A DNA stretch of 64,000 bases from assembly GCF_000314735.2 (NCBI RefSeq), contig NZ_KB375270.1:1922001-1986000 (forward strand). The letters run 5' to 3'. The translations under genes and the position numbers were made by a program. Source of the stretch: Afipia felis ATCC 53690 (GTDB lineage: Bacteria; Pseudomonadota; Alphaproteobacteria; Rhizobiales; Xanthobacteraceae). The notes beneath the pieces were generated by a model, which had not been told where the DNA came from, made no database searches, and saw only the letters and a program-made list of their open reading frames with translations. This document shows positions 61,061 to 64,000 of this stretch, piece after piece (the stretch's first letter is position 1; each line of letters begins with the position of its first letter).

Positions 61061-61978
61061 ATGATCATGCTGAATCCCGTCGAGCGCCTTGTTGCCGAAA
61101 TCCATTATCAGTTGCCGGACAAATGGAGAAAGAAGGCGCGCACGGAGTGGTCCGATCCCAATCGCGCCAATGCCGAGGTGGACAGCTTTCTCGAGGGCCC
61201 CTCGTTCGACCGCGATGGCAATCTCTATTTTGTCGACATTCCATATGGACGCATTTTCAAGCTCGCCCCCAACGGGAATTGCGATCTCGTCTGCCAGTAT
61301 GACGGCTGGCCGAACGGGCTGAAGATTCACAAGGACGGTCGCATCTTCATTTGCGACTACAAGCGGGGGTTGATCTTGCTCGACGAAAAGCGAGGCGTTG
61401 TCGAGCCGCTGCTTGCAACACGCAACAGCGAAGCATGGAAGGGACTGAACGATCTCGTCTTCGATGCCAACGGCGCCTGCTATTTCACTGATCAGGGGCA
61501 AACCGGCATCCACGATCCCACCGGCCGTGTGTATCGCCTGGATGCGAACGGCAAGCTCGATCTGTTGCTGAGCAACATCCCGAGCCCCAATGGGCTTGCA
61601 TTGAACATGAAGGAAAACCGTCTATTCCTCTCGGTCACCCGGCAGAACGCAGTCTGGCGTTGCCCGATCATGACTGACGGGACCATGTCGAAGGTTGGCA
61701 CCTATCTCCAACTCTCAGGTGGCCATGGCGGCCCGGATGGCATGGCTCTGGACGAAGAAGATGCCGTGATTGTTTGCCAGCTCGGTGTCGGCGTGTGGCG
61801 GTTCGACTCTGACGGTATGCCAACGCACCTCATCACCGGTCGCGTCGGGCACCATCTCACCAATGTCGCGTATGGCGGAAAAGACAACAAGACGTTGTTC
61901 ATCACCGAGGCCGATACAGGCACGATCCTCAAGGTCGAAATGCCCGTTGCCGGTAAAACGCTGTATTCCCACCACTAG
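61061..61978 (+). CDS. SMP-30/gluconolactonase family protein
   Basis: The product is 305 residues from ATG 61061 (AGGAG seven nt upstream). It has the beta-propeller strands GPSFDRDGNLYFVDIPYGRIFKL, GLNDLVFDANGACYFTDQG and SPNGLALNMKENRLF. Glu, Asn and Asp ligands of the divalent metal are expected in EGPS, LNDL and DGMALDE. The family opens sugar lactones. Its place next to an aldehyde dehydrogenase and an enolase-superfamily enzyme supports a lactone or acid-sugar route. Confidence 0.87.
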   Translation: MIMLNPVERLVAEIHYQLPDKWRKKARTEWSDPNRANAEVDSFLEGPSFDRDGNLYFVDIPYGRIFKLAPNGNCDLVCQYDGWPNGLKIHKDGRIFICDYKRGLILLDEKRGVVEPLLATRNSEAWKGLNDLVFDANGACYFTDQGQTGIHDPTGRVYRLDANGKLDLLLSNIPSPNGLALNMKENRLFLSVTRQNAVWRCPIMTDGTMSKVGTYLQLSGGHGGPDGMALDEEDAVIVCQLGVGVWRFDSDGMPTHLITGRVGHHLTNVAYGGKDNKTLFITEADTGTILKVEMPVAGKTLYSHH

Positions 61979-62050
61979 TTATCCAGCCAACATGAAAGCG
62001 GAGATGGGGCGTTACCTCATCTCCGCCATTTTATTCTCGAGGCTTGAACC

Positions 62051-63421
62051 ATGATTGTATCCGTAAATCCCTACACCCGCGAAGAGATCGCACGGTTCGA
62101 GCCGCATGACGACGCGCATATCGATGCGGCTTTGTCTGAGACGGAGAATGCGCAGCGCTCATGGCGCAGAAGCACGATGGCCGAGCGCGCGAAGCTGCTC
62201 ACCACCATTGCCGGTGTGTTGCGCCAGGGGAAAAATGAATATGCAAAGCTAATCTCGGCCGAGATGGGCAAGCCAATCAAGGAAGCCCTGTCGGAGGTCG
62301 AAAAATGCGCCCTCAATTGCGATTTCTATGCGCAGAATGGTGAAAGGTTCCTGGCGGACAAACCAGTCGAGACCAACGCAGCCGACAGCCGCGTCGTATT
62401 CGATCCCCTGGGCGTGGTCCTCGCGATCATGCCGTGGAATTATCCGTTCTGGCAGTATTTCCGCTTCGCCGCTCCGGCGTTCATGGCCGGCAATGCCGCG
62501 GTCCTCAAGCATGCCAACAATGTCCCGCTATGTGCCCAGGCAATCGCCGAGATCGTGGCCAAGGCCGGCGCGCCGAAGGGATTGCATCAGACACTGTTTA
62601 TTGAAAACTCAAGGGTCGAGAAGCTGATTAATGACCGGCGCATTGCAGCTGTTACCCTGACCGGCTCCACCCAGGTTGGCGCCATCGTAGCGTCTCAAGC
62701 TGGAAGAGCGCTGAAGAAGCAGGTTCTTGAACTTGGTGGTTCGGACCCCTTCATCGTACTGGCCGACGCCGATATCGAGGCCGCGGCACGCATGGCGGTG
62801 CCCGCGCGCTTCATCAACGCGGGTCAGAGCTGCGTCAACTCCAAGCGGTTCATCGTAGAGGATCGCATCGCAGACGCCTTCACCGAGGCCTTTCTGGCGA
62901 ATGTCGTCAAACTCAAGATTGGAGATCCGATGTCGTCGGATACCGACATTGGCCCTCTGGCGCGCGCAGATCTGCGCGACACATTGCACGCACAGGTCCA
63001 GCGCACGGTTGCGGCAGGGGCAAAACTTCTCACGGGAGGTGAGGCCTTCGAAGAAGCGGGTTTTGCCTATAAGCCAACGGTTCTGGATCATGTGACGAAG
63101 GACATGACCGCATTCCGGGAGGAAACCTTCGGTCCGGTTGCGGCAATCACCCGCGTCAAGTCCGCGGAAGACGCGATCATGCTAGCGAATGATACCGAGT
63201 TTGGGTTGGGCGCAACGCTTTGGTCGCAGGACCTTGCCAAAGCCGCCATTTATGCACGGCAGATCGATGCTGGCGCCGTCTTCATCAACGGCATGGTTGC
63301 CTCTGATCCACGCCTGCCCTTCGGAGGGATCAAACGATCCGGTTATGGCCGCGAGCTCGGCTCAGTTGGCATCCGTGAATTTACTAACATCAAGACGGTG
63401 TGGACGGGACCGGGACGCTAG
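62051..63421 (+). CDS. NAD(P)-dependent aldehyde dehydrogenase (succinate-semialdehyde type)
   Basis: The product is 456 residues. It has MPWNYPFWQYFRFAAPAFMAG, TLTGSTQVGAIVASQAG, the general base Glu in LELGGSDPFIVL, the catalytic Cys in FINAGQSCVNSKRFIV and EETFGPVAAI. The sequence resembles GabD/Sad succinate-semialdehyde dehydrogenases. It lies 72 nt after the SMP-30 gene and is probably in the same transcript. Alternatives are alpha-ketoglutarate semialdehyde or another semialdehyde as substrate. Confidence 0.9.
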   Translation: MIVSVNPYTREEIARFEPHDDAHIDAALSETENAQRSWRRSTMAERAKLLTTIAGVLRQGKNEYAKLISAEMGKPIKEALSEVEKCALNCDFYAQNGERFLADKPVETNAADSRVVFDPLGVVLAIMPWNYPFWQYFRFAAPAFMAGNAAVLKHANNVPLCAQAIAEIVAKAGAPKGLHQTLFIENSRVEKLINDRRIAAVTLTGSTQVGAIVASQAGRALKKQVLELGGSDPFIVLADADIEAAARMAVPARFINAGQSCVNSKRFIVEDRIADAFTEAFLANVVKLKIGDPMSSDTDIGPLARADLRDTLHAQVQRTVAAGAKLLTGGEAFEEAGFAYKPTVLDHVTKDMTAFREETFGPVAAITRVKSAEDAIMLANDTEFGLGATLWSQDLAKAAIYARQIDAGAVFINGMVASDPRLPFGGIKRSGYGRELGSVGIREFTNIKTVWTGPGR

Positions 63422-63442
63422 CTGTCGCGCCAAGGCGACGGC
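63421..63442 (+). terminator. Weak hairpin at the aldehyde dehydrogenase stop
   Basis: GCTGTCGC (63421-63428) and GCGACGGC (63435-63442) pair over 8 positions, one being a G-U wobble, with a 6-nt loop. No T-run follows. The rest of the gap to 63647 (205 nt) is AT-rich and shows no gene. Confidence 0.35.
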
Positions 63443-63647
63443 AGTCGGTGTGCGTGGGCTTGGAAATTGCTCCTCATCCAGTTGATAGCGACAAGCAGAC
63501 AGTAAGAAGAGCCAGCTGCTTGTTGGAGAAAAGCTGCGCGAAAGGCGTAGGAGATCCGCTAAACTCTTGAGACTGTTGCGCCATTTAGAATAAAACTACG
63601 AACTTTATGCAGTTAGAATTACATCACAACTTCAGCTGCAACTATAA

Positions 63648-64000
63648 CTACCGCCGACCGGATTGACAGCTGCCGTCGTTCGTTCCCTGCGTCAAGCATC
63701 TCTGATTGACTGCAACGGTGCTCTCCGGATTCCACCCGCCTCCAAGCGCCTGAAACAGGCTGCTTGCAGCCATGAATTTGGTCAGCCGCACCTGTGCCAA
63801 TGTATCTTCGGCCGTGAAAAGGGTCTGCTCCGTCTGCAGCACAGTGATCAGGTTGACAGTCCCGCCACGCAACTGTGTTTCAGAAACATCAAACGCCTGG
63901 CGCGAGGCAGCCACGACGTCCATCTGAAGCCGTTCCTGCCGTATCGTCTGCTGCAGGGCGACGAGCGCTTTCTCGACGTCGGCGAATGCTGAAAGCACCG
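63648..64000 (-). CDS. TolC-family outer-membrane efflux protein, N-terminal part outside the window
   Basis: The frame is open to the right edge of the window, so the real start lies beyond it. The readable 117 C-terminal residues include FADVEKALVALQQTIRQERLQM, then AFDVSETQLRGGTVNLITVLQTEQTLF and a Leu/Ala-rich helical repeat ending SLFQALGGGWNP. This is the C-terminal helical-hairpin and late strand of the TolC/NodT outer-membrane factors of RND efflux systems. The short tail after GGGWNP is normal. No neighbours are seen to define the pump. Confidence 0.8.
   Translation of the reverse strand, partial: VLSAFADVEKALVALQQTIRQERLQMDVVAASRQAFDVSETQLRGGTVNLITVLQTEQTLFTAEDTLAQVRLTKFMAASSLFQALGGGWNPESTVAVNQRCLTQGTNDGSCQSGRR

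Noticed and set aside
1..64000. CRISPR array, rRNA genes, insertion sequences
   Set aside because: No regular short repeats, no rRNA sequence and no transposase were seen on either strand.

Overview
The window looks like chromosome from an alphaproteobacterium of the Bradyrhizobium/Afipia/Rhodopseudomonas group (Nitrobacteraceae). The basis is the high GC, the fixL-fixJ-receiver-fixK order with Bradyrhizobium-like FixL and FixK2 proteins, an nnrS gene behind a FixK-type box, many CoA-dependent catabolic operons with solute-binding proteins, and a tripartite tricarboxylate transporter. No rRNA genes, intact tRNA genes or CRISPR arrays are visible. Functions are family-level calls made by reading the sequence; no database search was run.

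Layout. (1) 1-3480: right end of an integrated element. A chain of short, mostly overlapping phage-like ORFs leads to a helix-turn-helix protein and a tyrosine integrase, and ends at the 3' part of a tRNA-Val(CAC) gene, the likely attachment site. (2) 3638-22143: core chromosome. It holds an L,D-transpeptidase, a DUF2927 protein, a double-PAS chemotaxis receptor, convergent hemE and hemC, a WaaG-like glycosyltransferase, a secreted hydrolase, ferredoxin fdxA, the oxygen-response cascade fixL-fixJ-receiver-fixK, nnrS with a previously unlisted 40-aa membrane ORF and a FixK box, the copper ATPase fixI, and putA.

(3) 22456-39522: CoA-linked catabolism. A GntR gene precedes a CoA-transferase and a crotonase. 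A second GntR gene diverges from a solute-binding protein and a TtuC-type dehydrogenase, with a perfect 22-bp palindrome between them. Then come two divergent operons flanking a 17-bp palindrome. The leftward one is iclR, acyl-CoA dehydrogenase, DUF35, thiolase-like protein, solute-binding protein, SDR. The rightward one is crotonase, 3-hydroxyacyl-CoA dehydrogenase, SDR, NDP-forming acyl-CoA synthetase. Together they give most steps of a beta-oxidation-like route.

(4) 39660-41110: a DadA-type FAD amino-acid dehydrogenase gene preceded by a tandem glycine riboswitch.

(5) 41198-54640: the most interesting part. Three promoters carry the same 21-bp operator (TGTGATCACW-N6-GATCA) over their -10 regions. 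They drive (a) an ABC permease and ATPase, a VOC protein and a molybdenum hydroxylase with its CoxG-like protein, (b) an enolase-superfamily enzyme, a metal-ligand-poor M24 hydrolase, an opine-dehydrogenase-like protein, a DpaA-like protein, a tautomerase, a GntR regulator and RidA, and (c) a solute-binding protein. This looks like a complete self-regulated uptake and catabolic regulon for an unidentified, probably nitrogen-containing, compound.

(6) 54809-63421: a TctABC transporter with a cupin, a second enolase-superfamily enzyme, a LysR regulator, an SMP-30 lactonase and an aldehyde dehydrogenase, probably for a sugar acid or lactone. The right edge cuts a TolC-family outer-membrane protein.
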